NCBI RefSeq assembly: GCF_034258515.1
Contig: NZ_CP139438.1
Coordinates: 1,922,001-1,986,000, forward strand
Source of the DNA: Pseudarthrobacter oxydans
GTDB lineage: Bacteria; Actinomycetota; Actinomycetes; Actinomycetales; Micrococcaceae
DNA: 64,000 nucleotides
Reading direction: 5' to 3'
Shown: positions 25,450 to 34,831 of the stretch, piece by piece
Position numbering within the stretch: the stretch's first letter is position 1
How the letters are laid out: each line of letters begins with the position of its first letter
Made by a program: the position numbers and the translations under genes
Notes under the pieces: model-generated
Databases searched by the model: none
Told to the model about the DNA's origin: nothing
The model's input: the letters and a program-made list of their open reading frames with translations, nothing else

Positions 25450-26171
25450 TGGGCAACACCCTCTTGAAGGTGGATAAAGTATCGAAACGGTTCGGCGGCG
25501 TTCAGGCAGTCGGGGGAGTCTCCCTGGAACTGAAACACGGTGAAATTATCGGCCTCATCGGAGCGAACGGAGCGGGTAAGACATCCTTCTTCAATCTAGT
25601 CTCCGGGATGCATTTCCCCGACGCCGGGAGAGTCGAATTCGACGGCGATGACATCACTAAGCTGGACACGGCCAGCCGCGCGCGCTGCGGTATTGGCCGT
25701 ACCTTCCAAGTGGTTCGGCCGTTCAAGGGCATGACAGTCGCGGAAAATGTCATGGTGCCGTTGTTGGTCAATGATGCGAGCGTCAAGACGGCGAGGAAAC
25801 GGGCGGCCGAGCTGCTGGAAGAACTTAGCATTCCCGGCCTGGCGCACAAGCCGGCGGAAAGCCTGACTCTCGCCCAACGCAAACGTGTCGAGGTGGCGCG
25901 TGCACTGGCAACGGGTCCGAAACTTCTGCTTCTGGACGAGGTTCTTGCAGGGTTGAACAGTCGCGAGGTTATCGACGTCCTTCCGTTTGTTGCGAAAGTC
26001 AGGGAACGCGGCGTATCCATCTTGATGATTGAGCACCTCGTATCGGCAGTCATGGAGGTTTCCGACCGGATTCTCGTCCTTGACCACGGTGTGGTGATCT
26101 CGGAGGGGCTGCCCAGTGAAGTTGTGAACGATCCGAAGGTCATCGCGGCCTATCTGGGTAAGGAAGACTAA
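25449..26171 (+). CDS. livG: Branched-chain-type ABC ATPase (LivG-like)
   Basis: A 240-residue ABC ATPase. Walker A GANGAGKTS, Walker B LLLLDEV and the switch-region IEHLV are present. The signature region reads SLTLAQRKRVEVARAL, lacking the canonical LSxGQ and giving LTLAQRK, as is common in LivG proteins. Also note VLAGLNSRE, where LivG usually has the same GLN element. The gene overlaps both neighbours by one base, so the five transport genes form one operon. Confidence 0.9.
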   Translation: MGNTLLKVDKVSKRFGGVQAVGGVSLELKHGEIIGLIGANGAGKTSFFNLVSGMHFPDAGRVEFDGDDITKLDTASRARCGIGRTFQVVRPFKGMTVAENVMVPLLVNDASVKTARKRAAELLEELSIPGLAHKPAESLTLAQRKRVEVARALATGPKLLLLDEVLAGLNSREVIDVLPFVAKVRERGVSILMIEHLVSAVMEVSDRILVLDHGVVISEGLPSEVVNDPKVIAAYLGKED

Positions 26172-26875
26172 TGCTTGAGGTAAAAAACATTTCCGCCTTT
26201 TACGGCGACGCGCAGGCTCTGGAAAACGTAAATCTCACACTCGGAAAATCCGGCATCGTGGCACTGCTCGGACCCAACGCGGCCGGCAAGTCCACCACCC
26301 TTCGGGTAATTAGCGGAATTGTGCCGGCCGCGAGCGGAACTGTGCACTTCGAAGGGGAGGACATTACTGCGGCGTCGCCCCAAGACCGTGTTGGCCTGGG
26401 CATCGTCCACGTTCCGGAAGGGCGGAAGCTGTTCGGGACTCTCAGCGTGGAGGACAACCTCATCCTCGGCGGCTACAGCAGGCGCAAGGACCGAAAAACA
26501 ACAGCCAGGCTGGACGGGATCTATGACCGGTTTCCAAGGCTACGGGAGCGCCGCTTTCAGGACGCAGGGCTGCTTTCCGGTGGAGAGCAACAAATGGTAG
26601 CCGTCGGGCGCGGTCTCATGTCGGAGCCCAAGTTGCTAATGATCGACGAAATGTCCCTGGGATTGGCGCCGATGATCGTGAAACAGATGTTTTCGCTGGT
26701 CCAGGAGATTGCGACGGGCAACATGTGCGTGCTCCTAGTTGAGCAGCATGTGCAGAATGCGCTGGCCGTCGCAGACCACGGGTTCATCATCGATGGCGGC
26801 GTGACGCGTGTATCAGGACCTGTCCACGAACTGCTCAGCAGTACTCTGGTTCGCGAATCGTACCTAGGCCAGTGA
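26171..26875 (+). CDS. livF: Branched-chain-type ABC ATPase (LivF-like)
   Basis: A 234-residue ABC ATPase, slightly shorter than LivG, as usual for LivF. Walker A GPNAAGKST, signature LSGGEQQM, Walker B LLMIDEMSLGLAP and the switch VEQHV are present. It starts in the overlapping TAATG and completes the importer. The alcohol dehydrogenase frame begins at its stop codon, so transport and catabolism are probably co-transcribed. Confidence 0.9.
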   Translation: MLEVKNISAFYGDAQALENVNLTLGKSGIVALLGPNAAGKSTTLRVISGIVPAASGTVHFEGEDITAASPQDRVGLGIVHVPEGRKLFGTLSVEDNLILGGYSRRKDRKTTARLDGIYDRFPRLRERRFQDAGLLSGGEQQMVAVGRGLMSEPKLLMIDEMSLGLAPMIVKQMFSLVQEIATGNMCVLLVEQHVQNALAVADHGFIIDGGVTRVSGPVHELLSSTLVRESYLGQ

Positions 26876-26907
26876 CACGCCTCTCGGAAGTTAAGGTCCG
26901 CGGCAGC

Positions 26908-27960
26908 ATGAGCGCACAAATGACGGCGTTCCTGAAGCAAAGTCGGAAGAAGGGAGACATAGCACTTAGGCAGGTTCCAGTTCCCATACCGGGGCCGGGT
27001 CAGGTTCTTATCCGGACGGAGGCTGTAGGACTGTGCGGAAGCGATATCCATGCGGTTAACAGTCATGCGGGATATGAGTGGCTACCGGAACAGGTGGTAT
27101 TGGGACACGAAGCTGTTGGCACAATCCATGCGGTAGGACCGGATGTCAGCAGTACACGGATCGGCGAACGCGTCGTTCCGTTGGCCATAGACGGTTGCCG
27201 CAACTGCTCCGTCTGTGCTGGCGGAACGCCACAGCTCTGTCCGCAGCGGGACTGCCTCGGGCTGTCCTTCGACGGTGCTCTCGCGGACTTTTTTGTTCTC
27301 GATGCTGGCAGGACGGTGACCATTGACAATGAACTTTCCGCGTCCATGGCTGCCCTTATTGAACCCACCGGCGTCGCCGTACATGCCGTCCGGCAGCTGG
27401 GCGAAAATCTGCAGGGACAACGGATCGTTGTTTCGGGGCCAGGCCCCGTTGGGCTTCTCTGCGGCCTGTTCGCCGAAGAGCGAGGCGCCGACGTCGAGTT
27501 CGTAGGGCCGCTGGAAGGCTCCCAGGCGAGACTGGACTTTGCGTCGCAACTGGGCTTCGCTACTGTCCGCGGCCACGAAGGTATCGAGAGGACAAGAAAC
27601 GGACGCCCCATCGATGCCTGGATAGAGGCCAGTGGCGGCGCCGTTGTTCTTGAAGACGCTGTTACAGGAGTCCGCCGGGGTGGCACGATTGTCATTCCCG
27701 GACTCTTCGGCGTACTTCCGCACCTTGACGTGAACGAATTAGTGCGAAGGGAGGTGCGGCTTCAGGGGACCTACGGCTACACACGCGATGACTACAGGGC
27801 TGCAACAGACCTTCTGCTGGGCAACCAGGAACGGCTGGCCTCGATGGTTACAGAATTCCGGCTGGAAAGAGTACTGGCGGCTGTAGAAGCTACGGAGCAA
27901 ACAAAGGTGATCAAGGCTGTGGTTGTCGCCGAATGGCCGGCCATAGAAAAACGATTTTAG
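26908..27960 (+). CDS. Zinc-type medium-chain alcohol dehydrogenase
   Basis: A medium-chain dehydrogenase of about 350 residues. Catalytic-zinc residues lie in CGSDIH and GHEAVG, the structural-zinc cysteines in CRNCSVCAGGTPQLC, and the cofactor site in VVSGPGPVGLL. The fold branch is threonine/sorbitol/2,3-butanediol dehydrogenase-like. The frame is open from GTG 26872, overlapping the livF stop; ATG 26908, with AAGG 11 bases upstream, and ATG 26920 are alternatives, and the family N-terminus fits the later ones. It follows the importer and probably oxidises a secondary alcohol or vicinal diol. Confidence 0.85.
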   Translation: MSAQMTAFLKQSRKKGDIALRQVPVPIPGPGQVLIRTEAVGLCGSDIHAVNSHAGYEWLPEQVVLGHEAVGTIHAVGPDVSSTRIGERVVPLAIDGCRNCSVCAGGTPQLCPQRDCLGLSFDGALADFFVLDAGRTVTIDNELSASMAALIEPTGVAVHAVRQLGENLQGQRIVVSGPGPVGLLCGLFAEERGADVEFVGPLEGSQARLDFASQLGFATVRGHEGIERTRNGRPIDAWIEASGGAVVLEDAVTGVRRGGTIVIPGLFGVLPHLDVNELVRREVRLQGTYGYTRDDYRAATDLLLGNQERLASMVTEFRLERVLAAVEATEQTKVIKAVVVAEWPAIEKRF

Positions 27961-27970
27961 GGGTTACAGC

Positions 27971-28945
27971 ATGATTTTTTTATCAGAACACGATGTTTCC
28001 GAATTGGTGGACATGGACGATGCTCTCCGAGCCGTCGAAACCGCCTTGGCAGGCCAGAGCCGTGGAACGGTGCATAACGCCATTCGCTCGCGGGCAACCC
28101 TGAACGGAATGAACCTGAACCTTTTGGGCGGCGCGGTCGGCCCGGTGAACAGCCTGGCTGCGAAAATCTACGTCACCGGTGGGGGAGCGGCCAAATTCTG
28201 GCTGCTGCTGTTTGCCGCTGATGGGGACTGCGACGCCCTCATGGAAGCCGACCGCATCGGTCAACTGCGTACCGGGGCCGCCTCCGGAATCTCTGCGCGT
28301 TACCTTGCCCGAAAGGACGCGACGGTACTGGGCTTGATCGGTTCCGGGTATCAAGCTTGGACCCAAGCCGAAGCGATTGTCCGGTCCACAGGGATTAAAA
28401 CCATCCAGGTATTCAGCCGGAACTATTCGAAGGCTGAGGATTTCGCGAAGCGTTTCGCAGAAAAGTTTCCTGTCGAGGTCCTGGCTAAGCACACAATTGA
28501 CGACGCACTTGATGGGGCGGACATCATCGCCACTATGACGTCGTCCAAAGAGTCTTTGGTTGAACAACGGCACATCAAAGCCGGAACCCACTACGTTTTC
28601 GCAGGGTCAAATAACCCGCATAACCGCGAAGCGTCTGGAGATGTATTGGCGGCGGCGGACCTCCTTGTCACCGATGACCGGGGGCAGGCAAAGATCGAAG
28701 GTGGAACGCTGCGGCGGGCCGTCGCAGAAGACGCAATCACATGGGACAACGTGGGGCTCCTAGGCGACATTGTCTCGGGCGAGCAGTCCGGGCGTACCTC
28801 CGATGCTCAGATTACCGTCTTTGTGTCCCAGGGGGCGGGCTCCTGGGACACAGCTCTCGCACGCACCGTTTTCGAGAAGGCCGCGGCAAAGAACACTGGG
28901 ACCCTGCTGCCGATTGCTGGCGGCATTACAGAAGGACGACGGTAG
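27971..28945 (+). CDS. Ornithine cyclodeaminase / mu-crystallin family protein
   Basis: A 324-residue NAD(P)-dependent protein of the OCD/mu-crystallin family. It has an N-terminal dimerisation part, the DRIGQLRTGAASGISARYLA segment near residue 95, the nucleotide-binding LGLIGSGYQA and a later FAGSNNPHNREA. Family members deaminate ornithine, reduce ketimines or act as alanine dehydrogenases. An amino-group step in this pathway is therefore possible, but many homologues are unassigned. The ATG follows AGGGGTTA, 10 bp after the alcohol dehydrogenase. Confidence 0.85.
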   Translation: MIFLSEHDVSELVDMDDALRAVETALAGQSRGTVHNAIRSRATLNGMNLNLLGGAVGPVNSLAAKIYVTGGGAAKFWLLLFAADGDCDALMEADRIGQLRTGAASGISARYLARKDATVLGLIGSGYQAWTQAEAIVRSTGIKTIQVFSRNYSKAEDFAKRFAEKFPVEVLAKHTIDDALDGADIIATMTSSKESLVEQRHIKAGTHYVFAGSNNPHNREASGDVLAAADLLVTDDRGQAKIEGGTLRRAVAEDAITWDNVGLLGDIVSGEQSGRTSDAQITVFVSQGAGSWDTALARTVFEKAAAKNTGTLLPIAGGITEGRR

Positions 28946-28947
28946 TT

Positions 28948-30144
28948 GTGACAGACCACATTGGCATCATCGGGGGAGGCATCGTCGGGGTTGCCATAGC
29001 CCGGGCCCTCGCGGAGCGTGGCCTGATGGTTACTGTGGTGGAGAAGGAACACCGCGTGGCCATGCATCAAACCGGCCGCAATTCGGGAGTGGTGCACGCG
29101 GGTCTTTACTACGCACCGGGTTCCCTGAAAGCGACTCTTTGTTCCACCGGGCGGGAGCTGACCAAAGAGTATTGCCAGGACAAGAAGCTCCCCTACCGCG
29201 AGGTAGGGAAGTTGGTCGTTGCCGTCACGGACAAGGAGACTCCCTATCTCGACGCCATCGAAGCCCGTTCCGTTGCAAACGGAGTTCCCGGGCTTCGGCG
29301 GTTGAGCGCTACTGAGATGAAGGATGTCGAACCTCACGTGGCAGGGGTTGCCGCCATCCACTCTCCCCGGACCGCAGTCGTCGACTATGCCTCTATCACT
29401 GAGGCGATGGCCGAGGACGTGCGGAAGGGAGGGGGCACCATCCTTCTGGGACACGAGGTCACCGGCATTGTCAGTCAATCAGGCAAGGTCAGGGTTATCA
29501 CTACCGCCGCGGAACTTACCTTTGATCGGCTTATCGTTTGCGCGGGCCTGCAGTCTGACGTGGTTGCCCGCCTGATCGGTGCTCCGGCCAGCCCCAAGAT
29601 TCTGCCATTCCGTGGCGAATACTGGGGTCTGGCAAACGCAAAGCAACATCTGGTTCGCGGAATGATCTATCCAGTGCCGGATCCACGGTTTCCCTTTCTT
29701 GGCGTGCACTTCACCCGCGGGGTGTATGATGACGTCCACGTTGGCCCGAACGCTGTGCCGGCGATGGCGCGCGAAGGCTACAGTTGGGCAAAAGTTTCCC
29801 TGAAAGACACCTGGGATTCCCTCTCATGGCCAGGCGCACCGGCGCTCGCAAAGCAGCACTGGCGGATGGGGCTAAAGGAAATCGCTTCGTCCCTACTCAA
29901 GCCTCTCTACTACAAGGAGGCGCAAAGGTTCATCCCAGAACTTCAGCTGTCCGACCTTACGTCCAAGACAGCCGCCGGAGTTCGGGCGCAGGCCTGGAGT
30001 GCGGACGGTTCCCTGTTGGATGACTTTGCGGTGGACCAGGTAGGACCGGTCACGCTGCTGAGGAATGCGCCCTCCCCCGCAGCGACGGCCGCAATGTCCA
30101 TAGCTGACTACGTGCTAGCTAAGTACATCTTTATTAGGTCCTAG
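28948..30144 (+). CDS. lhgO: L-2-hydroxyglutarate oxidase-like FAD oxidoreductase
   Basis: A 398-residue DAO-family flavoprotein. The FAD-binding GIIGGGIVGVAIA is at the N-terminus, followed by QTGRNSGVVHAGLYY, the hallmark of L-2-hydroxyglutarate oxidase/dehydrogenases. RGVYDDVHVGPNAV and the C-terminal LLRNAPSPAATAAM agree. The start is GTG 28948, two bases after the preceding stop with AGAAGGA upstream; the frame opens earlier but that region is the neighbour's shadow. It oxidises an L-2-hydroxy acid to the 2-oxo acid. The symbol marks the family; the real substrate in this pathway may be another 2-hydroxy acid. Confidence 0.85.
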   Translation: MTDHIGIIGGGIVGVAIARALAERGLMVTVVEKEHRVAMHQTGRNSGVVHAGLYYAPGSLKATLCSTGRELTKEYCQDKKLPYREVGKLVVAVTDKETPYLDAIEARSVANGVPGLRRLSATEMKDVEPHVAGVAAIHSPRTAVVDYASITEAMAEDVRKGGGTILLGHEVTGIVSQSGKVRVITTAAELTFDRLIVCAGLQSDVVARLIGAPASPKILPFRGEYWGLANAKQHLVRGMIYPVPDPRFPFLGVHFTRGVYDDVHVGPNAVPAMAREGYSWAKVSLKDTWDSLSWPGAPALAKQHWRMGLKEIASSLLKPLYYKEAQRFIPELQLSDLTSKTAAGVRAQAWSADGSLLDDFAVDQVGPVTLLRNAPSPAATAAMSIADYVLAKYIFIRS

Positions 30145-30192
30145 CGTTGGGTGCCGCATCGGCCCCGACCCCGGCGAATTGAAGGTAACCAT

Positions 30193-31017
30193 ATGTCAAA
30201 GGAAAATTCCAGTCTGGCCGGCAAGCGCATTCTTGTGACCGGTGCCGGACGCGGTCTAGGACGGAACTATGCATTGCACCTCGCCAAAGCCGGCGCGGAT
30301 GTTGCCGTCACGGACATTAATCTGCACTCCTATCGAGACTTTAGGCCTGAAGCAGATGACATGAAGAACGACACCGTCGTCCGGGAAATCCAGGACCTGG
30401 GCAGGGCTGCCTTGGGCTATGAGCTTGATGCCACTGACCAAGACGGCATGAGCGACGTGATGGAGTCCATCCGCTCTGAATGGGGCGGGATTGATGTCCT
30501 GGTCAACAACGTGGGTGGTGGCAGTTATTCGGCGGGTGCGAACACCCTGCCCAGCACCCTCCCGATCAGCGATCTGAGGGAGAACATGGAGCGGAATTTC
30601 GTCACCACGGTCCTGGCCTGTCAGCTTGCGCTTCCGATCATGGAACAAGGAGCCAGCATTATCAATGTCGGGTCCCAAGCGGGGGAAGCCGCGGTGGAAC
30701 CTATGTTTTCGGCGTATGGAAGCGCAAAAGCAGCGGTTGCCCACTACTCACGCTACCTCGCTAACGAACTAGGGCCACGGGGAATCCGGGTCAACGTCGT
30801 GGCGCCCGGCTACATAGCCACGGAACGTCTGAATACCGTTTTCGCTGAGATGGGCGAAGAACGAATACACAAAAATGTGGCGCTGGGCCGGATTGGGAGC
30901 CCGGCGGAATGCGCCAGTGTCATCGAATTCCTCGCCGGCGCTGCGTCTCGCTACGTCACCGGTCAGATCCTCGTTGTCGACGGCGGCGCCCTGAATTTTG
31001 CTACTTCACGACCATAA
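30193..31017 (+). CDS. SDR-family oxidoreductase
   Basis: A 274-residue classical short-chain dehydrogenase: TGAGRGLG cofactor loop, VAVTDIN with the NAD-type Asp, NNVGGG, the active-site Ser in INVGSQAG, and YGSAK. The segment between the first two strands is about ten residues longer than usual. The ATG at 30193 follows GAAGG; the frame opens at 30151. It lies between the hydroxy-acid oxidase and the TPP enzyme. Confidence 0.87.
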   Translation: MSKENSSLAGKRILVTGAGRGLGRNYALHLAKAGADVAVTDINLHSYRDFRPEADDMKNDTVVREIQDLGRAALGYELDATDQDGMSDVMESIRSEWGGIDVLVNNVGGGSYSAGANTLPSTLPISDLRENMERNFVTTVLACQLALPIMEQGASIINVGSQAGEAAVEPMFSAYGSAKAAVAHYSRYLANELGPRGIRVNVVAPGYIATERLNTVFAEMGEERIHKNVALGRIGSPAECASVIEFLAGAASRYVTGQILVVDGGALNFATSRP

Positions 31018-31045
31018 GTTTTTCTACACTCTAAAGGAGCACGTC

Positions 31046-32755
31046 ATGCCCACAGTTGCCGAAATAATGGTCGCCGCTTTCCGCAGGCATGGAGTGACCG
31101 ACGTCTTCGGCCAGTCCCTGCCATCGGCATTCTTTCTTGCCGCCGAGAAGGCCGGTATCCGCCAGATCCCGTACCGGACCGAGAACGCAGGCGGAGCCAT
31201 GGCAGATGCCTTCGCGCGGGTGTCAAACAGGATTGCACTGGTGGGAGCTCAAAACGGGCCCGCCGCAACGCTGCTCGTACCTCCATTAGCGGAGGCCATA
31301 AAAGCGTCCTCACCGGTCATCGCCATTGTCCAAGAGGTACCTGTCAGCCAGCGCGGTCGAAATGCGTTCCAGGAATTCGACCACGTAGCACTCTTCGCCT
31401 CGTGCACCAAATGGGTGAAGCAGCTGGATGATCCGACGCGGATCAACGACTACGTTGACATGGCTGTGACGATAGCGACGACCGGACGCCCCGGTCCAGT
31501 GGCGTTACTGGTCCCGCGGGACGTACTTCTGATGGAAGTCGAACAGACTGAGGTTACCCCCCGGACTTCCGAGCTGGGCGGTTTTCCTCTGGACCGCTCC
31601 CGTCCCGACGGCGCCCGTGTCGCTGAGGCAGCCAAGCTGCTGGCAGACGCCGTTTCGCCTCTCATTGTCGCCGGCGGAGGCGTACACCTGTCCGGCGCGG
31701 TCAAAGCCCTTGAACAGCTTCAGGAGCTCAGCGGCATCCCGGTGGCAACCACCAATATGGGGAAGGGCGCTGTAAGCGAAATACACGAGCTCTCCCTAGG
31801 CGTCATCGGCAACGCGCTGGGCGCGAAGGCACCCAACTACCTGACCCGCCCGCTCGTGGAAGATGCCGACGTCGTGCTGTTCGTCGGGACGCGCACCAAC
31901 GAAAACGGGACGGACGCCTGGAAGTTGTTTCCTCGTGATGCGACCTACATCCATCTCGATGTTGATGGCATAGAGATCGGCCGCAACTACCAAGCCCTAC
32001 GTCTTGTCGGTGATGCACGCCTCGGGCTGGAGGACATCAACGCCGAGTTGGGCAAGCTCGACCTTTCGAGGCGGGTTGAAAGCCGGGCCAGCGCTTCGGC
32101 CCGGATTGCATTGGCCAAGACAGCAGCAGCGGCAGACGTGCAGCAGCTGGGCGTTAATCAGCCCCCAAACAAACTCACGCCGCAGTACGTGATGTCGGTC
32201 TTGGACGGGCATCTGGAAGCCGATGATATCGCGGTAGCTGATGCCAGTTACTCGACTCTGTGGATGTCCAACTACTTGACAGCTAAATCCGCCGGGCAAA
32301 GATTTATCTCTCCGCGCGGCCTTGCCGGACTGGGGTGGGGCCTTCCCATGGCTATGGGAGCGCAGGCAGCGTTCCCGGACAAGCGTGTTGTTTGTATCAG
32401 CGGCGACGGCGGCTACGGCCACGTGTGGGCAGAGATGGAGGCAGCGGTCCGAAACAACCAGCCCATCGTGTCCGTACTGTTAAACAACTCCATCCTGGGG
32501 TTCCAAAAACACGCCGAGTTGAACTCATTTGCTGAATACACAACGGCCATTCCATTCTCGACGGTGGACCATGCGGCCATTGCCCGCGCAGTTGGTGCGG
32601 AGGCAACCCGCGTGACAACGCCCGCCGAACTCGAGACCGCCCTAAAAGCGGCCTTCAGCGGGAACCAATTCTTCCTCATTGAAGTCATCACGGACGCAGA
32701 CTCCTACCCGGCGATTGCGGCCTGGGACTCCAACCCTCCGGAAAGCATCAGATAG
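31046..32755 (+). CDS. Thiamine-diphosphate enzyme, acetolactate-synthase-like
   Basis: A 569-residue ThDP-dependent enzyme with the three domains of the acetolactate synthase/benzoylformate decarboxylase superfamily. The cofactor-activating Glu46 lies in RTENAGG, and the Mg-ThDP motif runs from GDGGYG (about 452) to LLNNS (about 480). The ATG at 31046 follows AAAGGAG. No small regulatory subunit is nearby, and the catabolic setting argues against valine/isoleucine synthesis. Decarboxylation, carboligation or cleavage of a diketone (as in cyclohexane-1,2-dione hydrolase) are the plausible roles; the sequence alone does not decide. Confidence 0.87.
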   Translation: MPTVAEIMVAAFRRHGVTDVFGQSLPSAFFLAAEKAGIRQIPYRTENAGGAMADAFARVSNRIALVGAQNGPAATLLVPPLAEAIKASSPVIAIVQEVPVSQRGRNAFQEFDHVALFASCTKWVKQLDDPTRINDYVDMAVTIATTGRPGPVALLVPRDVLLMEVEQTEVTPRTSELGGFPLDRSRPDGARVAEAAKLLADAVSPLIVAGGGVHLSGAVKALEQLQELSGIPVATTNMGKGAVSEIHELSLGVIGNALGAKAPNYLTRPLVEDADVVLFVGTRTNENGTDAWKLFPRDATYIHLDVDGIEIGRNYQALRLVGDARLGLEDINAELGKLDLSRRVESRASASARIALAKTAAAADVQQLGVNQPPNKLTPQYVMSVLDGHLEADDIAVADASYSTLWMSNYLTAKSAGQRFISPRGLAGLGWGLPMAMGAQAAFPDKRVVCISGDGGYGHVWAEMEAAVRNNQPIVSVLLNNSILGFQKHAELNSFAEYTTAIPFSTVDHAAIARAVGAEATRVTTPAELETALKAAFSGNQFFLIEVITDADSYPAIAAWDSNPPESIR

Positions 32756-32811
32756 AGCCCGCTGGCTGTACTGACCACGGTCGTTGAGGACGCTCGGGCG
32801 GTGGTTTGGTG

Positions 32812-32881
32812 ACACGAAGAAGACCTCCGGGTGGAGTGGGGCTTGTCTAGAGTCCAATTCCACGTACGGAGGTCTTCGTGT
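32812..32881. repeat. Inverted repeat at the IS481 remnant
   Basis: ACACGAAGAAGACCTCCG (32812-32829) and CGGAGGTCTTCGTGT (32867-32881) are complementary apart from a three-base bulge. The second arm reaches the GTG start of the transposase fragment. It is probably part of the insertion-sequence end or its leader. Confidence 0.45.
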
Positions 32882-33100
32882 GCCACCCTAACGCTTTTCT
32901 AACGGCTCGTGGCAGGCTGCGGCTCGCGGAATGTGCCGTTGATCAGTGCTGGAGCCTGCGGCGGGCCGCGGAACGGTTCCTGGTCTCGGTCCCGACTGCT
33001 GCACGCTGGACAGAGCGCTGCCGCGAGCACGGCCCGCGGAATGGAGGACCGTTTCAGCCGCTCGCACTCGCTGGCGAAACTAACCTGGCTCCATCGTGGT
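32878..33100 (+). pseudogene. IS481-family transposase fragment
   Basis: The first 60 codons from GTG 32878 read like the N-terminus of IS481 transposases: HPNAFLTARGRLRLAE, then a helix-turn-helix RRAAERFLVSVPTAARW. After about 33040 the family continuation (GMEDR-SR-H) is in the next forward frame, so there is a frameshift. Homology ends near 33070, and no DDE catalytic domain follows. It is a dead remnant between the TPP enzyme and the E1/E2 genes, marking a past insertion or junction. Confidence 0.6.
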
Positions 33101-33520
33101 GATCTGACCTTACGAACACAACAGGCCCGGGACCTGGAGCATGTCGACATCACGAAGCTCTGTGAGTCTTATCAGCGGCTGGTCTGGGACTGGCTGGCAG
33201 GATGGTAACGGTCCTCCGCCTCGTGGTTGTGACTCAAAGAAACAATGACCATTAGTGTCTTGCGCCCGCCCTGTCCTTCCGTAGGGGTGGTCTGCCGGTA
33301 CCTGTCCGGCCACTTCGGGGACTTAGATCAGAACATTGTCCGCGTCTTGGGCGCGTGACTCTTCACAGTGCTGTTCCGATGTGATTGCTACCCGGACCGA
33401 GACCAGGGAGCGCGGTGCATTCGACAAGGCTTCGTTTGCGGCAAGAAACAGCGGTGGAAGCCATTGATTTTTCTGTGTGGTTCGGCGCCCTAATCGGTTC
33501 AGAAATGCTAAAACTGCAGA
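33101..33520. other. 420-base stretch without a supported gene
   Basis: This lies between the IS481 fragment and the end of the E2 gene. A short frame encodes a segment ending SYQRLVWDWLAGW that I cannot assign; it may be another transposon scrap. No terminator or promoter could be identified with confidence. Confidence 0.4.
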
Positions 33521-34765
33521 TCAGATAAGTATGGACAGGGGGTTTTCCATACGCTGCTTGAATGCAGCCATCAGGCGAGCAGCGACTGCCCCATCCACCA
33601 CCCGGTGGTCAGCAGAGAGGGTGCAGGTCATGAGAGTGGCGACGCCCAGTTCTCTGTTGACGACGACGGGTCGTAGTTCAGCAGAGCCGATGGCCAGAAT
33701 ACCGGCCTGTGGGGGGTTGAGGATCGCCGTGAATTCCTTCGTCCCGAACATTCCCAGGTTGCTGACGGTGAACGTTCCTCCCGACAGCTCGCCAGGGCGG
33801 ATCTTTCCAGCCTGGGCCCGTGCGGCGTAGTCGGCGATGGTGGAGCTGATCTCGGTGATCGACGCGGTGTCGACACTGCGGACTACGGGGGTAATTAGGC
33901 CGCCGTCGGTGGCGATGGCGACGGAGACGTCGGCGTGGTTGTACCTGATCATACTGTTCCCGTTGAAAGTTACGTTGGCGTCGGGTTCATCACACAAAGC
34001 CAGACCGATGGCCTTCACGACGAGGTCGTTGACCGTGATTTTGCGCTGTGCTGTGGCATTGACCTGCTTACGGAGGGCGAGCAGGTCATCCATGCGCACG
34101 TCCGCAGTGAGGTAGAAGTGCGGGACTCTTGTTTTGGATTCGGTCAGCCGGCGTGCGATGGCTTGGCGCATACGGGTGAGGGGGACAGTTTCGCCGACCG
34201 GCTGAACAAACCCCCGTGCAAAGGCCGGGGCGCCGGACAGGGGAGTTGTCAGCGCTGCCGGGACGGGGGCCGCGGCAGTCGCTGCGAGTTGCGCCGCGAT
34301 TGCTTCTTCGACGTCTTTGCGAATGAGTCGTCCGTCGGGTCCGGAACCGTTCAGCGCGGCCACGTCCAGCCCGTGCTCACGGGCGAGCCGCCGGGCCAGA
34401 GGGGAGCTAAACACCCGCGGGGTGTCGGCGGCAGGCACGGAAGCGGCGTCGTCGTGCTGTTTCGACGTTCCGGCGGGTTGGGAGAGCGCGGTGGCCAGGA
34501 TAGCGTCGATGTCCTTCTCGGCGTCGCCGACGGCAGCGATGACGGCGATCGGCGCGCCCACGGCAACGGTGTCACCGGGCTGGGCGATGAGCCGGGCGAG
34601 GATGCCGTCCCCTTCGGCCTCCATTTCCACATTGGCCTTTTCGGTTTCGATTTCCGCTATGGGCTCGCCTGCGGTGACGGAATCACCGGCGGCTTTGAAC
34701 CAGGCGTAAAGCACAGCCTCGGTTGCGTCAGCGAGGATGGCTGGCATGTTCAGCAATGTTGCCAT
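33521..34765 (-). CDS. 2-oxoacid dehydrogenase E2 component (dihydrolipoamide acyltransferase)
   Basis: A 414-residue E2 protein. An N-terminal lipoyl domain (residues 1-78) has the modified Lys in IETEKANVEM. A linker and a peripheral-subunit-binding domain (PLARRLAREHGLD...DGRLIRKDV) follow, and the C-terminal catalytic domain carries the DHRVVDGA histidine. It has one lipoyl domain, as in acetoin or branched-chain-type complexes. It is downstream of the fused E1 gene on the same strand, 66 bp apart. No E3 (lipoamide dehydrogenase) gene is in this cluster, so the complex presumably borrows the housekeeping E3. Confidence 0.92.
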   Translation of the reverse strand: MATLLNMPAILADATEAVLYAWFKAAGDSVTAGEPIAEIETEKANVEMEAEGDGILARLIAQPGDTVAVGAPIAVIAAVGDAEKDIDAILATALSQPAGTSKQHDDAASVPAADTPRVFSSPLARRLAREHGLDVAALNGSGPDGRLIRKDVEEAIAAQLAATAAAPVPAALTTPLSGAPAFARGFVQPVGETVPLTRMRQAIARRLTESKTRVPHFYLTADVRMDDLLALRKQVNATAQRKITVNDLVVKAIGLALCDEPDANVTFNGNSMIRYNHADVSVAIATDGGLITPVVRSVDTASITEISSTIADYAARAQAGKIRPGELSGGTFTVSNLGMFGTKEFTAILNPPQAGILAIGSAELRPVVVNRELGVATLMTCTLSADHRVVDGAVAARLMAAFKQRMENPLSILI

Positions 34766-34831
34766 AAGAGTTTCTCCAGAAACGGGTAGCCGGGGATCGG
34801 CGGGAGGTAGGGGAGCGGTGAAGGGGAGGCC

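Noticed and set aside
28741..28947. Upstream extension of the LhgO-like frame
   Set aside because: The extension lies wholly within the ornithine-cyclodeaminase-like gene in another frame; the FAD motif begins directly after GTG 28948.
30998..31045. Early start of the ThDP enzyme overlapping the SDR gene
   Set aside because: AAAGGAG precedes ATG 31046, and the enzyme family N-terminus begins there.
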